A stretch of 64,000 nt of DNA from the NCBI GenBank assembly GCA_910586245.1, contig CAJUFY010000002.1:62001-126000 (forward strand). The letters are read 5' to 3'. The position numbers were made by a program, and so were the translations under genes. Within the stretch, counting starts at the first letter, position 1. Each line of letters opens with the position of its first letter. Shown piece by piece: positions 7,179 to 14,720 of this stretch. The notes under the pieces were generated by a model. That model made no database searches. It saw nothing but the letters and a program-made list of their open reading frames with translations, and was not told the DNA's origin. Origin of the DNA: an uncultured Christensenella sp. Its GTDB lineage: Bacteria; Bacillota; Clostridia; Christensenellales; Borkfalkiaceae.

Positions 7179-9824
7179 ATGCGTATGGAACAGTACGGAC
7201 TGGAGATACGCGAAGTATTCAATCAGGTAAAAAGCGGCGAGGGCGGACTTTCGCCGCAGGAAGCCCAATCTCGGCTTGCGACAAACGGCAGAAACGTTTT
7301 GAAAGAGGGGAAGAAAAAGAGCAAAATCCGCCTCTTCTTTTCGCAGTTCAAAGATCTGATGACCATTATTCTGATCTGCGCCGCCTTTCTTTCCGCAGTG
7401 CTCGCTTTTATCACGCACGATAAAAACGAGCTCGTCGATACGGGAATTTTGCTCTTCATCATTCTGCTCAACGCGTTCGTGGGGTTTTTACAGCAGTACC
7501 GCGCCGACGCGGCGATTGAAAATTTAAAAAAGCTATCCGTCTGCGAAGCGAAAGTCGTGCGCGGCGGACAGGTGATCAAGATCGATGCCGAAGAGTTGGT
7601 CGTGGGCGATATCATCGAACTGGAAGAGGGCGACCGCATTCCTGCGGACTGCCGTATTTTAAGCAGCGAGAATTTCCGCGTAGACGAATCTTCGCTCACG
7701 GGCGAGAGCAAGCCCGTGAAAAAATACGACTGCATCGTCAAGAAAAACGCGCTTGCCGAACGCACGAATACCGCGTTCCTTTCCACGTTCTGCGTAAAGG
7801 GGACGGCGCGCTGCGTGGTGACCGCCTGCGGCATGGATACGGAAATGGGGAAGATTGCGGATATGCTCCGCGAATCTAAACCTGCGCCCTCGCCGCTCGA
7901 TAAAATTATTGCGAAGCTTGGAAAGATCATTACGGCGACCGTACTTTCGGTGGCGGGGATTCTCTTTTTGGGCGGGTTGCTCGCGCACCGCGTCAGCTTT
8001 TTACAGAACGTGATGAACGCCGTCGCCGTCGCCGTCGCGGCGATTCCCGAGGGCATGGGTGCCGTCGTGACCGTAATCCTTGCGATGGGCGTGCAGCGCA
8101 TGGCGAAATCCCGCGCGGTCATGCGCAAGCTTTCCGCCGTCGAAACGCTGGGCAACTGCACCTGCATCTGTTCGGATAAAACGGGAACGCTCACCCAGAA
8201 CAGAATGACGGTGGAAGAGATCGCCACCGTGTTTCCCGCCGTCGGAACGGAATCGTACGCGGGCACGCGGGTTCAGAAAGAATTGCTGCGCTGTATCCGC
8301 GCGTGCAATACGGTCAAGGGGAGCGCAGGCGGTTACGTGGGCGATCCGACGGAAGTATCGCTCGTGGAGTACGCCGACCGAATCGGGTTTGCGTTCGCGC
8401 CCAGACAGATCGGGGGAACGCCTTTTTCTTCCGAACGCAAAATGATGAGCGTGTACGCCGAAGCGCAGGGGAAACGGCTGTACGTAAAGGGCGGCGCGGA
8501 CGTGATTCTGAGCAGATGCAGTAAAATTGCGACGGAATCGGGCGAGCGCGCCATGACTTCCGCAGACCTCGAACACGTCCGTGCGCGGATATCCGACTGC
8601 TCTTCGCGTGCGATGCGGGTGCTCGGCTTTGCCGTGGGCACGGGCGAACGGGAGGAAAACCTCACCTTTCTCGGCATTGCCGCCATGCTCGATCCGCCCA
8701 AAGAGGGCGCGAAGGAAGCGGTTGCCGCATGCCGCCGCGCGGGCGTGAAAACGGTGATGATTACGGGCGACAGCGCCGAAACGGCGTTTGCGATCGCCGC
8801 GCGGCTGGGAATCGCCCAAGACCGCAAACAGGTGCTCACGGGCGAGGAGCTCGACGCGCTCGGCGAAGAAGCGTACGCACGCCGCGTCAAAGAGATCACC
8901 GTTTATGCGCGCGTTTCGCCCAAACACAAATCGCAGATCGTGACCGCGCTGCAAAAACAGGGCGAAGTGGTCGCCATGACGGGGGACGGCGTGAACGACG
9001 CGCCCGCGCTCCGCGCCGCCGACATCGGCGTCGCGATGGGTTCGGGCACCGACGTGACCAAGAACGCCGCCGAGGTCGTGATTTCCGACGACGATTTTTC
9101 GACCATGGTGCACGCCGTCGAAGAGGGGCGCAACGTATTTTTCAACGTAAAAAAGACGATCTCTTTCTTCCTTTCCACCAACCTTGCCGAAGTGTTCGCG
9201 GTACTGATCGTCTCTCTGTTTTTATGGCGGTACGATTTCCTCACTTCCACGCAGCTGCTCTGGATCAATCTGATTACCGACTCCCTGCCCGTGCTCGCGC
9301 TCGGCGTCGAACGCACGGAGGGCGCCATGGCGCGTCCGCCCGTTTCGGAACGGGAAATATTTTCCAAAAAATCGCTCTTCCGTATCTTCTTTTTCGGCAC
9401 CGTGCAAACGGCGTTGATCGTAGGGCTGTTCGTCTTCGGCGTACGCGCCTGGGGGAACAGGGTTGCTTCCACCGCGGCGTTCCTTACCCTTTCGTTGCTC
9501 GAACTCTTCCACGCGTTCAACGTGCGCAACGAGGAAAACAAAACGCGCCCGAAGGATTTTATCTCCAACAAGGCGCTGTTGTTCACCGTTTTGCTCGGCG
9601 TGGGGTTAAACGTGTTGCTCGTGGCGGTTCCGCCGTTTCGGTTCGCGCTCGGGCTTTCTTCCCTGAACGCGTTGCAATGGCTTGCGGTGTTCGGCGCTTC
9701 GGTTGCGATCGTACCGATCGGCGAACTTTACAAAGCCGTCGCGTTGCGCCGCGGGGGCGCAACGGAAAAACGCTCGGTTAAAAGGCGCGGAAAACGTAGC
9801 CTTGCGCGCGGTAGTACGCGATGA
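7179..9824 (+). CDS. P-type ATPase, calcium-transporting type
   Basis: The protein of 881 residues has all P2-type pump landmarks: LTGESKPV near residue 173, the phosphorylated aspartate in DKTGTLT (D333), TGDGVNDAPA near 600, and a C-terminal membrane region. The PEGM of helix 4 and NLITD of helix 6 match the Ca2+ ligands of SERCA-like pumps, so export of Ca2+ (possibly Mn2+) from the cytoplasm is likely. Two in-frame ATGs, 7179 and 7185, are possible; neither has a Shine-Dalgarno sequence and both are only 9-15 bases after the pyr terminator. The basic C-terminal tail overlaps the opposing deacetylase gene by 47 bases. Confidence 0.9.
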   Translation: MRMEQYGLEIREVFNQVKSGEGGLSPQEAQSRLATNGRNVLKEGKKKSKIRLFFSQFKDLMTIILICAAFLSAVLAFITHDKNELVDTGILLFIILLNAFVGFLQQYRADAAIENLKKLSVCEAKVVRGGQVIKIDAEELVVGDIIELEEGDRIPADCRILSSENFRVDESSLTGESKPVKKYDCIVKKNALAERTNTAFLSTFCVKGTARCVVTACGMDTEMGKIADMLRESKPAPSPLDKIIAKLGKIITATVLSVAGILFLGGLLAHRVSFLQNVMNAVAVAVAAIPEGMGAVVTVILAMGVQRMAKSRAVMRKLSAVETLGNCTCICSDKTGTLTQNRMTVEEIATVFPAVGTESYAGTRVQKELLRCIRACNTVKGSAGGYVGDPTEVSLVEYADRIGFAFAPRQIGGTPFSSERKMMSVYAEAQGKRLYVKGGADVILSRCSKIATESGERAMTSADLEHVRARISDCSSRAMRVLGFAVGTGEREENLTFLGIAAMLDPPKEGAKEAVAACRRAGVKTVMITGDSAETAFAIAARLGIAQDRKQVLTGEELDALGEEAYARRVKEITVYARVSPKHKSQIVTALQKQGEVVAMTGDGVNDAPALRAADIGVAMGSGTDVTKNAAEVVISDDDFSTMVHAVEEGRNVFFNVKKTISFFLSTNLAEVFAVLIVSLFLWRYDFLTSTQLLWINLITDSLPVLALGVERTEGAMARPPVSEREIFSKKSLFRIFFFGTVQTALIVGLFVFGVRAWGNRVASTAAFLTLSLLELFHAFNVRNEENKTRPKDFISNKALLFTVLLGVGLNVLLVAVPPFRFALGLSSLNALQWLAVFGASVAIVPIGELYKAVALRRGGATEKRSVKRRGKRSLARGSTR

Positions 9825-10464
9825 TGTCGGGTAGCGCTTCCGCCGTTTCTTTGCGGAACGCGGAGTCGTGGCAGAGCAAAACGACCGTGTTCTGACCCGC
9901 CGAAGTTTTTACCGCCGTTTCGAACAGCATCTTTGCGGAAGCGTTTTTAATCTCTTCGTCGCCGCAGACGGCGTTCCAGCCGACCACGGTGTAACCCTGC
10001 GCTTCGATCAATTTGGCGCGGCGTTCGCGGTCTTTCAGTCCGCCGCCCGGGAAACGGTAAAATTTCGGGGTTACGCCCGTCACGCGTTCGATCACGTTCG
10101 CGCAGCCTGCGATATCGTCGAGCAAAGATTGATCGGTGGCGTAAATTTTGGAATATTCGTGCGATTTCGAATGCACGCCGACGGTATGTCCCTCCGCTGC
10201 AATCCGGCGGAGGGTTTCTTCTCTGCCCGAAACGCGGTCGCTCACGATGAAAAAAGTCGCCTTCACGTTTTCTTTTTTCAGCGTGTCGAGAATGCGGTTG
10301 GTCACTTTGGTGCTCGGCCCGTCGTCGAAGGTGAGGTAAACTTCTTTCTGCGTTTCGGCAAACGTAAACGCAGGTTCGGCAAGCGTGAGCCGCGCGCCGA
10401 AGTGCGCCAGAAATACGAGTAAAATCACGAAAAACACGGCGATCGGAATATACTTTTTCTGCAT
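9778..10464 (-). CDS. Polysaccharide deacetylase, membrane-anchored or secreted
   Basis: The 228-residue product begins with one N-terminal hydrophobic segment (signal anchor) and then a NodB-type carbohydrate esterase 4 domain: TFDDGPS (catalytic and metal aspartates), HSKSH (metal histidines), RFPGGG, VGWNAVCGDEE and LLCHDS. Such enzymes remove N-acetyl groups from peptidoglycan or other cell-surface glycans outside the cell. The ATG at 10464 is chosen because the signal anchor follows directly; a TTG at 10506 would add 14 polar residues. Neither has a clear ribosome binding site. The 3' end overlaps the ATPase gene tail to tail. Confidence 0.88.
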   Translation of the reverse strand: MQKKYIPIAVFFVILLVFLAHFGARLTLAEPAFTFAETQKEVYLTFDDGPSTKVTNRILDTLKKENVKATFFIVSDRVSGREETLRRIAAEGHTVGVHSKSHEYSKIYATDQSLLDDIAGCANVIERVTGVTPKFYRFPGGGLKDRERRAKLIEAQGYTVVGWNAVCGDEEIKNASAKMLFETAVKTSAGQNTVVLLCHDSAFRKETAEALPDIIAYYRAQGYVFRAF

Positions 10465-10495
10465 ACCACGAGTTTGCGTAACTTGCGTAAATTTA

Positions 10496-10524
10496 TTTAC
10501 TTTCAAAGCGTTTCGTGTTATAAT
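10496..10524 (+). promoter_or_regulatory. Promoter for the aldose epimerase gene
   Basis: TTTACT (10496-10501), a 17-base spacer, and TATAAT (10519-10524). It lies in the divergent gap upstream of the deacetylase gene. Confidence 0.65.
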
Positions 10525-10562
10525 CTTTTTTGCGGAAATTTTCGCACGGGAGAAAACAACAT

Positions 10563-11597
10563 ATGATTACGACATCGGTCTTCGGAACAACTGCGGACGG
10601 GCGGGAAGTGCTCGCATTCCGCTTACGGGACGGAAACAATTACGCGGTGATTTTAAACCTCGGCGGAATTATTCAAAGCATCGTCGTACCCGACAAGGAA
10701 GGAACCCCGACGGACGTGATACTCGGTTATAACGACGTCGCCGGCTATCAGAACAACGGCGGGTTTCTCGGCGCGCTCATCGGCAGATTCGGTAACCGCA
10801 TCGGCGAGGGAAAACTGACGATCGAGGGCAAGGAGTATTCGCTGTACTGCAACGACCGCGGAAATCACCTGCACGGCGGGAAAGAGGGGTTCGATCGAAA
10901 AATCTGGTCACACGAAATCAAGGGGGACGAACTTTTGCTTTCCATCGTTTCGCCCGACGGGGAAGAAAATTATCCCGGCACGCTGCGCGTGACGGTGACG
11001 TATACCTTCCGCAACGGCGCGCTGAAAATCGCTTATCACGCGGTGAGCGACAAGACGACGGCGGTCAATCTTACCAACCACGCTTATTTTAATATAAACG
11101 GCGAGGGGGACGGCAGCATTCTGGAAAACGTTCTTTGGATCGATTGCGACGAGATCACCCCCACGAACGATACCATGATCCCCTTGGGCGGGTTCCGCGA
11201 AGTGGCGGGTACGCCGTTCGACTTCAATACCCCCAAAGAAATCGGGCGGGATATCGGTTCCGACGATCCCGATCTGAAGCGGGGCGGCGGGTACGATCAT
11301 TGCCACGTGCTGAAAAACAAGTGCGGGGAATACGCGAAGTACGCGACCGTAACGGGCAAAAAGACGGGGATTACCATGACCTGCTATACCGATATGCCTG
11401 CCGTGCAGTTCTATGCGGGCAACGGCATGAACATGCAGGGCAAGACGGCGTTTTATCATAACCGCGCGGGATTCTGTCTGGAAACGCAGGCGATTCCCAA
11501 CAACGTGAACGTGCCCGAATACGCGGCGAAGGGGAGTTCGGTTCTCGAAGCAGGAAAGCCGTACGACTTCGTTGCCGTATACGAATTCACGGCGTAA
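10563..11597 (+). CDS. galM: Aldose 1-epimerase (galactose mutarotase family)
   Basis: The 344-residue beta-sandwich enzyme interconverts alpha and beta anomers of sugars such as galactose and glucose. NRIGEGK and NHLHGG near the N-terminus, the catalytic histidine region NLTNHAYFNI near residue 180, and a C-terminal glutamate in CLETQAIPN match the family. The ATG at 10563 is preceded by GGGAG. It stands alone with its own promoter and terminator; no other sugar-utilisation gene is next to it, so the physiological substrate is open. Confidence 0.92.
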   Translation: MITTSVFGTTADGREVLAFRLRDGNNYAVILNLGGIIQSIVVPDKEGTPTDVILGYNDVAGYQNNGGFLGALIGRFGNRIGEGKLTIEGKEYSLYCNDRGNHLHGGKEGFDRKIWSHEIKGDELLLSIVSPDGEENYPGTLRVTVTYTFRNGALKIAYHAVSDKTTAVNLTNHAYFNINGEGDGSILENVLWIDCDEITPTNDTMIPLGGFREVAGTPFDFNTPKEIGRDIGSDDPDLKRGGGYDHCHVLKNKCGEYAKYATVTGKKTGITMTCYTDMPAVQFYAGNGMNMQGKTAFYHNRAGFCLETQAIPNNVNVPEYAAKGSSVLEAGKPYDFVAVYEFTA

Positions 11598-11605
11598 CCG
11601 TAAAT

Positions 11606-11640
11606 AAAAAACGCCCGCTTGCCGCGGGCGTTTTTCTTTT
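11606..11640. terminator. Bidirectional terminator between galM and the membrane protein gene
   Basis: AAAAACGCCCGC and GCGGGCGTTTTT form a hairpin with A- and T-runs on both sides. It can serve the converging genes on either strand. Confidence 0.9.
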
Positions 11641-11646
11641 TCGTTT

Positions 11647-12108
11647 TTAAAGTACCAAGCCGAGAACCGTCCACAGGAGCAACCCCCAGAGCAGGAGTCC
11701 CCACAGCGCGCATCTGCCGCAAACTTTTGCATGCGCGAAATCTTTTTTGTAGTGGACGAAGTACAGCGCGATCCCCGCAGGAAATACGACGAGCGAAAGC
11801 GTTTGCCAACCGATGCGTTTTACGTCCGTGAACGTGCTTTTGAGCCGAGGTCCGATCGAAGCGTAAAACGCTGTCGTTTCCCGCGCGCCGACGGCAAAGC
11901 CCAGCCCGATAAACAGCACGCCGATTCCCAGATACAGCCACGCGATCGCAAAAAATCCCGCCGTGTTCGTACACAGATTCATGAACATGGAAAGAATGCT
12001 CACGCTCAAAAAGAAGGAAACGTCGCGGTCGGTATGCGACGCCATATAGGCGTAGTATACGATTACGAATCCCGTTAACAACAGAGTGACGATCCCCAAA
12101 GCCTCCAT
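11647..12108 (-). CDS. Small four-helix membrane protein, unknown function
   Basis: The 153-residue protein has about four hydrophobic segments: near residues 3-22, 34-52, 52-75, and a last pair around 102-150 interrupted by a charged loop containing YKKDFAHAK and two cysteines (CGRC). I do not recognise the family. The ATG at 12108 is preceded by GGGGGG at good distance, and a near-perfect promoter lies just upstream, so the gene is real and expressed on its own. It converges on galM with a shared terminator. Confidence 0.75.
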   Translation of the reverse strand: MEALGIVTLLLTGFVIVYYAYMASHTDRDVSFFLSVSILSMFMNLCTNTAGFFAIAWLYLGIGVLFIGLGFAVGARETTAFYASIGPRLKSTFTDVKRIGWQTLSLVVFPAGIALYFVHYKKDFAHAKVCGRCALWGLLLWGLLLWTVLGLVL

Positions 12109-12136
12109 AAAAATTCCCCCCGAAATTTTTTGTTTT

Positions 12137-12165
12137 ATTATAATACGGATTTTCCGTCTTGTCAA
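12137..12165 (-). promoter_or_regulatory. Promoter for the small membrane protein gene
   Basis: On the minus strand TTGACA (12165-12160), a 17-base spacer, and TATAAT (12142-12137). Both hexamers match the consensus perfectly. Confidence 0.9.
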
Positions 12166-12224
12166 TATTTGCTTCGCAATTTTTATGCGGTGCGCCGAAC
12201 CCGCGAATCCGTATTTTGCATAGT

Positions 12225-12278
12225 ATGGTGAGAGAGTACCCGCACAGGCGGGGTAATTTTTACGGGGGTCTTACCAAT
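12225..12278 (+). promoter_or_regulatory. Structured leader reaching into the start codon of the ZIP transporter gene
   Basis: ATGGTGAGA (12225-12233) can pair with TCTTACCAAT (12269-12278), which covers the first bases of the ATG at 12277, with one bulge and one G-U pair. Inside it, TACCCGC (12237-12243) can pair with GCGGGGTA (12248-12255) with one bulged G. The ribosome binding GGGGG (12264-12268) lies in the enclosed part. This could hide the start site and act as a control element. I cannot match it to a known riboswitch family. Confidence 0.4.
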
Positions 12279-13047
12279 GCAATGGTTTCTGTCTTTGGGG
12301 GCGGTGTGGCAGGCGCTGCTCGCTTCCCTCATCATGTACGCAATGACCGCGCTCGGCGCGTCCTTTGTATTCTTCTCTAAAAAAATCAACAAAACCGTGA
12401 TCACCGCGCTCACGGGCGGGGCGGCGGGAATCATGATCGCGGCAAGCTTTTTTTCGCTTCTTCTGCCCGCGATCGAATACGAAACGTCGCTTCCTTCTTT
12501 CGTAACGGCAACGGTCGGGTTTCTGCTCGGCGGCGCGTTCGTGATCGTATGCGATCTGATTCTTTCGCGCAGGAGTTTCAATTTTCACGGCATGGGCGAT
12601 AAGAAAAACGCGCTTCTGTTTTTTGCCGTAACCGTACATAATATTCCCGAGGGCATGGCGGTGGGCGTTGCGTTTGCCGCCGCGGCAGGGGGTGACGCCG
12701 TGCTTTCGGCGCTCTTTCTTGCAATCGGGATCGCGATTCAGAATTTTCCCGAGGGCATGTGCGTGGCGTTTCCGCTTCGCGCAAAGGGCATGAGTCCGGT
12801 GAAAAGTTTCCTCTTTTCGCAGGGCTCGGGCGCGGTGGAAATTCCCGCCTGCGTGATCGGCGCGGTCGCCGCCACGTTCGTTGCGGGGCTCATGCCGTGG
12901 GCGCTCACCTTTTCGGCGGGTGCAATGCTCGCCGTGGTGTGTTCGGAACTCATTCCCGAATGTTTTTCCGGCAATAAAACGGTGGCGAGCGCGGGGATCG
13001 TCGCGGGGTTCTGTTTGATGATGGTGCTCGATCTTGCGCTCGGTTAA
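12277..13047 (+). CDS. ZIP family divalent metal transporter
   Basis: The 256-residue integral membrane protein has eight predicted helices and the two ZIP metal-path motifs HNIPEGMAVG (near residue 122) and NFPEGMCVAF (near 155). ZIP proteins carry zinc, iron or manganese into the cytoplasm; ZupT/GufA-like members are the closest by feel. The ATG at 12277 follows GGGGG after about eight bases. The leader can fold around this start, which could make uptake respond to metal or another signal. Confidence 0.88.
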   Translation: MQWFLSLGAVWQALLASLIMYAMTALGASFVFFSKKINKTVITALTGGAAGIMIAASFFSLLLPAIEYETSLPSFVTATVGFLLGGAFVIVCDLILSRRSFNFHGMGDKKNALLFFAVTVHNIPEGMAVGVAFAAAAGGDAVLSALFLAIGIAIQNFPEGMCVAFPLRAKGMSPVKSFLFSQGSGAVEIPACVIGAVAATFVAGLMPWALTFSAGAMLAVVCSELIPECFSGNKTVASAGIVAGFCLMMVLDLALG

Positions 13048-13088
13048 AAGATTGTATAATTTTTTGCAAACCGTCCATAATTCGTAGT

Positions 13089-13934
13089 ATGGAAACGGAA
13101 ATCGAAATCAAAACGGAGCGGGAAAAAGATCCCGTTCAACCCCGCCGCACGGCGGTGGTGATCGGCGGATCTTCGGGGATCGGCAAAGAAACCGCGTTAA
13201 AACTTTCGTCGCGGGGGTACCGCGTGTTCAATATTTCGCGCACGCAGTTAAAGGGCGAGCGCGTACGGAACATTACGGCGGACGCGGCGCAGGAGGGCGA
13301 ACTTGCCAAAGCGATTCACGGAATCGGCGAAGAAACGGACGGGATCGACCTGCTCGTGTATTCGGCGGGATTTTCGATGGCGGCGCCCCTCGAATACGCG
13401 AAGAGCGGAGATTACAGATATCTGTTCGAGGTGAACTATTTCGGCGCGATCGAAGCGCTCCGCGCGGCGTTGCCCTATCTGAAAAAGCGGGGCGGGCGCG
13501 CCGTGCTCGTCGGTTCGCTCGGCGGCGATATGCCGATTCCTTACGACAGTTTTTATTCTTCTTCGAAAGCCGCGCTGTGCATGCTTGCGCGCGAAGCGGA
13601 CGTAGAGATGAAAGAGCGCGGCGTGCGCGTGAGCGCGCTGCTTCCCGGCGGTACGGCGACCGACTTCACGTACAGCCGCAGAATTTACGGCGAGGAAGAA
13701 AGTCTGAATTATGCGGCTTCGGTCAAAAAGGCTTCGGCTGCGCTGGCGAATATCGAACAGGGAGGCATGAACCCTTCGCTCGTTGCCGAGGCGATAATCA
13801 AACTCGCGGAAAAGAAAAACCCGCCTCCTGTTTCAGTTGCGGGCGGCATGAACGGCTTTGCGCGGTATATGTATAAGCTGCTTCCCGAACGCGTGACCGA
13901 CTGGATGGTGCGCAGAAAGTTTAATCAGAAATAA
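13089..13934 (+). CDS. Short-chain dehydrogenase/reductase
   Basis: The 281-residue protein has a Rossmann fold with the cofactor loop GGSSGIGKE near residue 26, the NAG-like SAG motif in VYSAGFS, a catalytic serine in VGSLGG, and YSSSK as the YxxxK pair. This is the classical SDR family, which reduces or oxidises alcohols and ketones with NAD(P)H; the charged N-terminal extension of about 18 residues is unusual. The substrate is unknown. There is no Shine-Dalgarno sequence before the ATG; CATAAT (13076-13081) ends seven bases upstream, so the mRNA may be leaderless. Confidence 0.88.
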   Translation: METEIEIKTEREKDPVQPRRTAVVIGGSSGIGKETALKLSSRGYRVFNISRTQLKGERVRNITADAAQEGELAKAIHGIGEETDGIDLLVYSAGFSMAAPLEYAKSGDYRYLFEVNYFGAIEALRAALPYLKKRGGRAVLVGSLGGDMPIPYDSFYSSSKAALCMLAREADVEMKERGVRVSALLPGGTATDFTYSRRIYGEEESLNYAASVKKASAALANIEQGGMNPSLVAEAIIKLAEKKNPPPVSVAGGMNGFARYMYKLLPERVTDWMVRRKFNQK

Positions 13935-13946
13935 CGTTTATATCGC

Positions 13947-13982
13947 AAAACAGCCGACGGCATATCCGTCGGCTGTTTTAAT
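13947..13982. terminator. Bidirectional terminator between the SDR gene and the XRE regulator
   Basis: AAAACAGCCGACGG and CCGTCGGCTGTTTT form a perfect hairpin with a 5-base loop. It serves converging genes. Confidence 0.93.
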
Positions 13983-14195
13983 TTATTTTTGTTTGATGCC
14001 CAAGATATAGTCGGAAGAGGTTTCGTACAAATTGCACAAAAAGATCAACTTCGCATAATCAAGTTCCAAAGCGCCCGATTCGTAACGGGCGTAAGCCGGT
14101 TGCAGCATGCCTAATTTTTCGGCGACTTGTTTCTGGGTAAACCCTGCGGCGTTTCTCGCCTCTTTCAGGCGAAGCCCGATTTCTTTTTGTATCAT
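13983..14195 (-). CDS. Small XRE-family transcription regulator
   Basis: The 70-residue protein is almost only a helix-turn-helix domain: LRLKEARNAAGFTQKQVAE is a textbook HTH_3 start, followed by MLQPAYARYESG as recognition helix region. It resembles phage repressors reduced to the DNA-binding part. The ATG at 14195 has no ribosome binding site and lies exactly seven bases past an extended TATAAT, so translation probably starts on a leaderless mRNA. It is divergent to a second small HTH gene with three shared operator-like dyads in between, one of which covers its own promoter. Confidence 0.88.
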   Translation of the reverse strand: MIQKEIGLRLKEARNAAGFTQKQVAEKLGMLQPAYARYESGALELDYAKLIFLCNLYETSSDYILGIKQK

Positions 14196-14201
14196 GTCAA
14201 A

Positions 14202-14210
14202 ATTATAACA
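14202..14210 (-). promoter_or_regulatory. Extended -10 promoter of the XRE regulator
   Basis: On the minus strand TGTTATAAT (14210-14202) is a TGn extended -10. No convincing -35 lies at the right distance. The seventh base after the -10 box is the A of the ATG. Confidence 0.65.
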
Positions 14211-14280
14211 TTTTCGGATATATTTTACTTGACATATAACGAAAAATGTTATATCTTTATTTATAACGATAATCGTTATA
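14204..14280. promoter_or_regulatory. Three operator dyads TATAAC-N7-GTTATA between divergent regulators
   Basis: Site 1 (14204-14222) is TATAAC-N7-GATATA, with one mismatch, and overlaps the -10 box of the minus-strand XRE gene. Site 2 (14235-14253) is a perfect TATAAC-N7-GTTATA in the spacer of the plus-strand promoter. Site 3 (14262-14280) is also perfect and covers that promoter's transcription start; its outer bases extend the dyad to 10 bp per arm. Centres are at about 14213, 14244 and 14271. The layout mimics the three-operator control regions of lambdoid phages. Confidence 0.75.
14229..14257 (+). promoter_or_regulatory. Promoter of the plus-strand small HTH gene
   Basis: TTGACA (14229-14234), a 17-base spacer, and TATCTT (14252-14257). 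Operator dyad 2 fills the spacer and dyad 3 follows the -10 box. Confidence 0.75.
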
Positions 14281-14292
14281 AATAGGAGCAAG

Positions 14293-14523
14293 ATGGACTT
14301 AAACGAATTCGTGGCGAAAAAGCTGGAAAAATTGAGAGCGGAACGCGGTATAGTCGTGCGCGCTCTGTGCGAAGGCGCAGGCGTTTCGGTTTCGGGATAC
14401 CGAAAAATCGTGAATTGCAAGAATCGGAATATCAAACTTTCGACGCTGTTGAAAATCACGAAATTTTACCGCATCACGCCGGGTGAACTGTTTGCGGAAT
14501 ACCTGAAAAATTTACCGATTTAA
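14293..14523 (+). CDS. Small helix-turn-helix protein
   Basis: The 76-residue protein reads as a second compact XRE-like DNA-binding domain: KLEKLRAERGIVVRALCEGA forms the first helices, VSVSGYRKIV the recognition part, and LSTLLKITKFYRITPGELF the C-terminal helices. AGGAG lies just upstream of the ATG. It is transcribed away from the other small HTH gene, and operator dyads lie in its promoter. By analogy with cI/cro pairs the two may repress each other; this is inferred. The next gene downstream is the purine operon leader, with no terminator in between. Confidence 0.8.
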   Translation: MDLNEFVAKKLEKLRAERGIVVRALCEGAGVSVSGYRKIVNCKNRNIKLSTLLKITKFYRITPGELFAEYLKNLPI

Positions 14524-14560
14524 CGTCTGCAAAAAAGCGCGAAAAATCGCATTCATACGC

Positions 14561-14589
14561 TTGACGGAAAAAGCGCGTTTTGGTATAAT
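14561..14589 (+). promoter_or_regulatory. Purine operon promoter
   Basis: TTGACG (14561-14566), a 17-base spacer, and TATAAT (14584-14589) with an extended -10 TG at 14581-14582. This is one of the strongest promoter matches in the window. Confidence 0.88.
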
Positions 14590-14595
14590 AACGTT

Positions 14596-14652
14596 ATGAA
14601 AGTACTTACCGTTTTTTGCCGTAAAAAGCGAATCGTCGTAAATTTCAAATAA
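14596..14652 (+). CDS. Possible 18-residue leader peptide of the pur operon
   Basis: ATG at 14596 opens a frame of 18 codons (MKVLTVFCRKKRIVVNFK) ending in TAA at 14650-14652. The ATG begins exactly at the seventh base after TATAAT, where transcription should start, so it could be read as a leaderless ORF. A terminator follows 9 bases after its stop, then purE. Alternatively the ORF is chance and the segment acts only as folded RNA: CGTTTTTT (14610-14617) can pair with AAAAAGCG (14623-14630). Codons give no obvious purine-related sensor. Confidence 0.4.
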   Translation: MKVLTVFCRKKRIVVNFK

Positions 14653-14661
14653 CGTAATTTC

Positions 14662-14706
14662 AGGCAGTTCTTTCCGTATCGGGAAGAAACTGCCTTGTTT
14701 TACTTT
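14662..14706 (+). terminator. Terminator inside the pur operon leader (candidate attenuator)
   Basis: GGCAGTTCTTTCCG pairs with CGGGAAGAAACTGCC, leaving one bulged A, and is followed by TTGTTTTACTTTT. It lies between the pur promoter and purE, so it must be read through for operon expression. Confidence 0.8.
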
Positions 14707-14720
14707 TGCGGAGGTTTTTT

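Noticed and set aside
13983..14523. Prophage or integrative element around the two HTH genes
   Set aside because: No integrase, structural gene, att-like repeat or tRNA is nearby; both sides are housekeeping or metabolic genes.
14561..14720. Classical purine riboswitch before purE
   Set aside because: The conserved junction and loop sequences of that family could not be found; only a leader with a terminator is supported.
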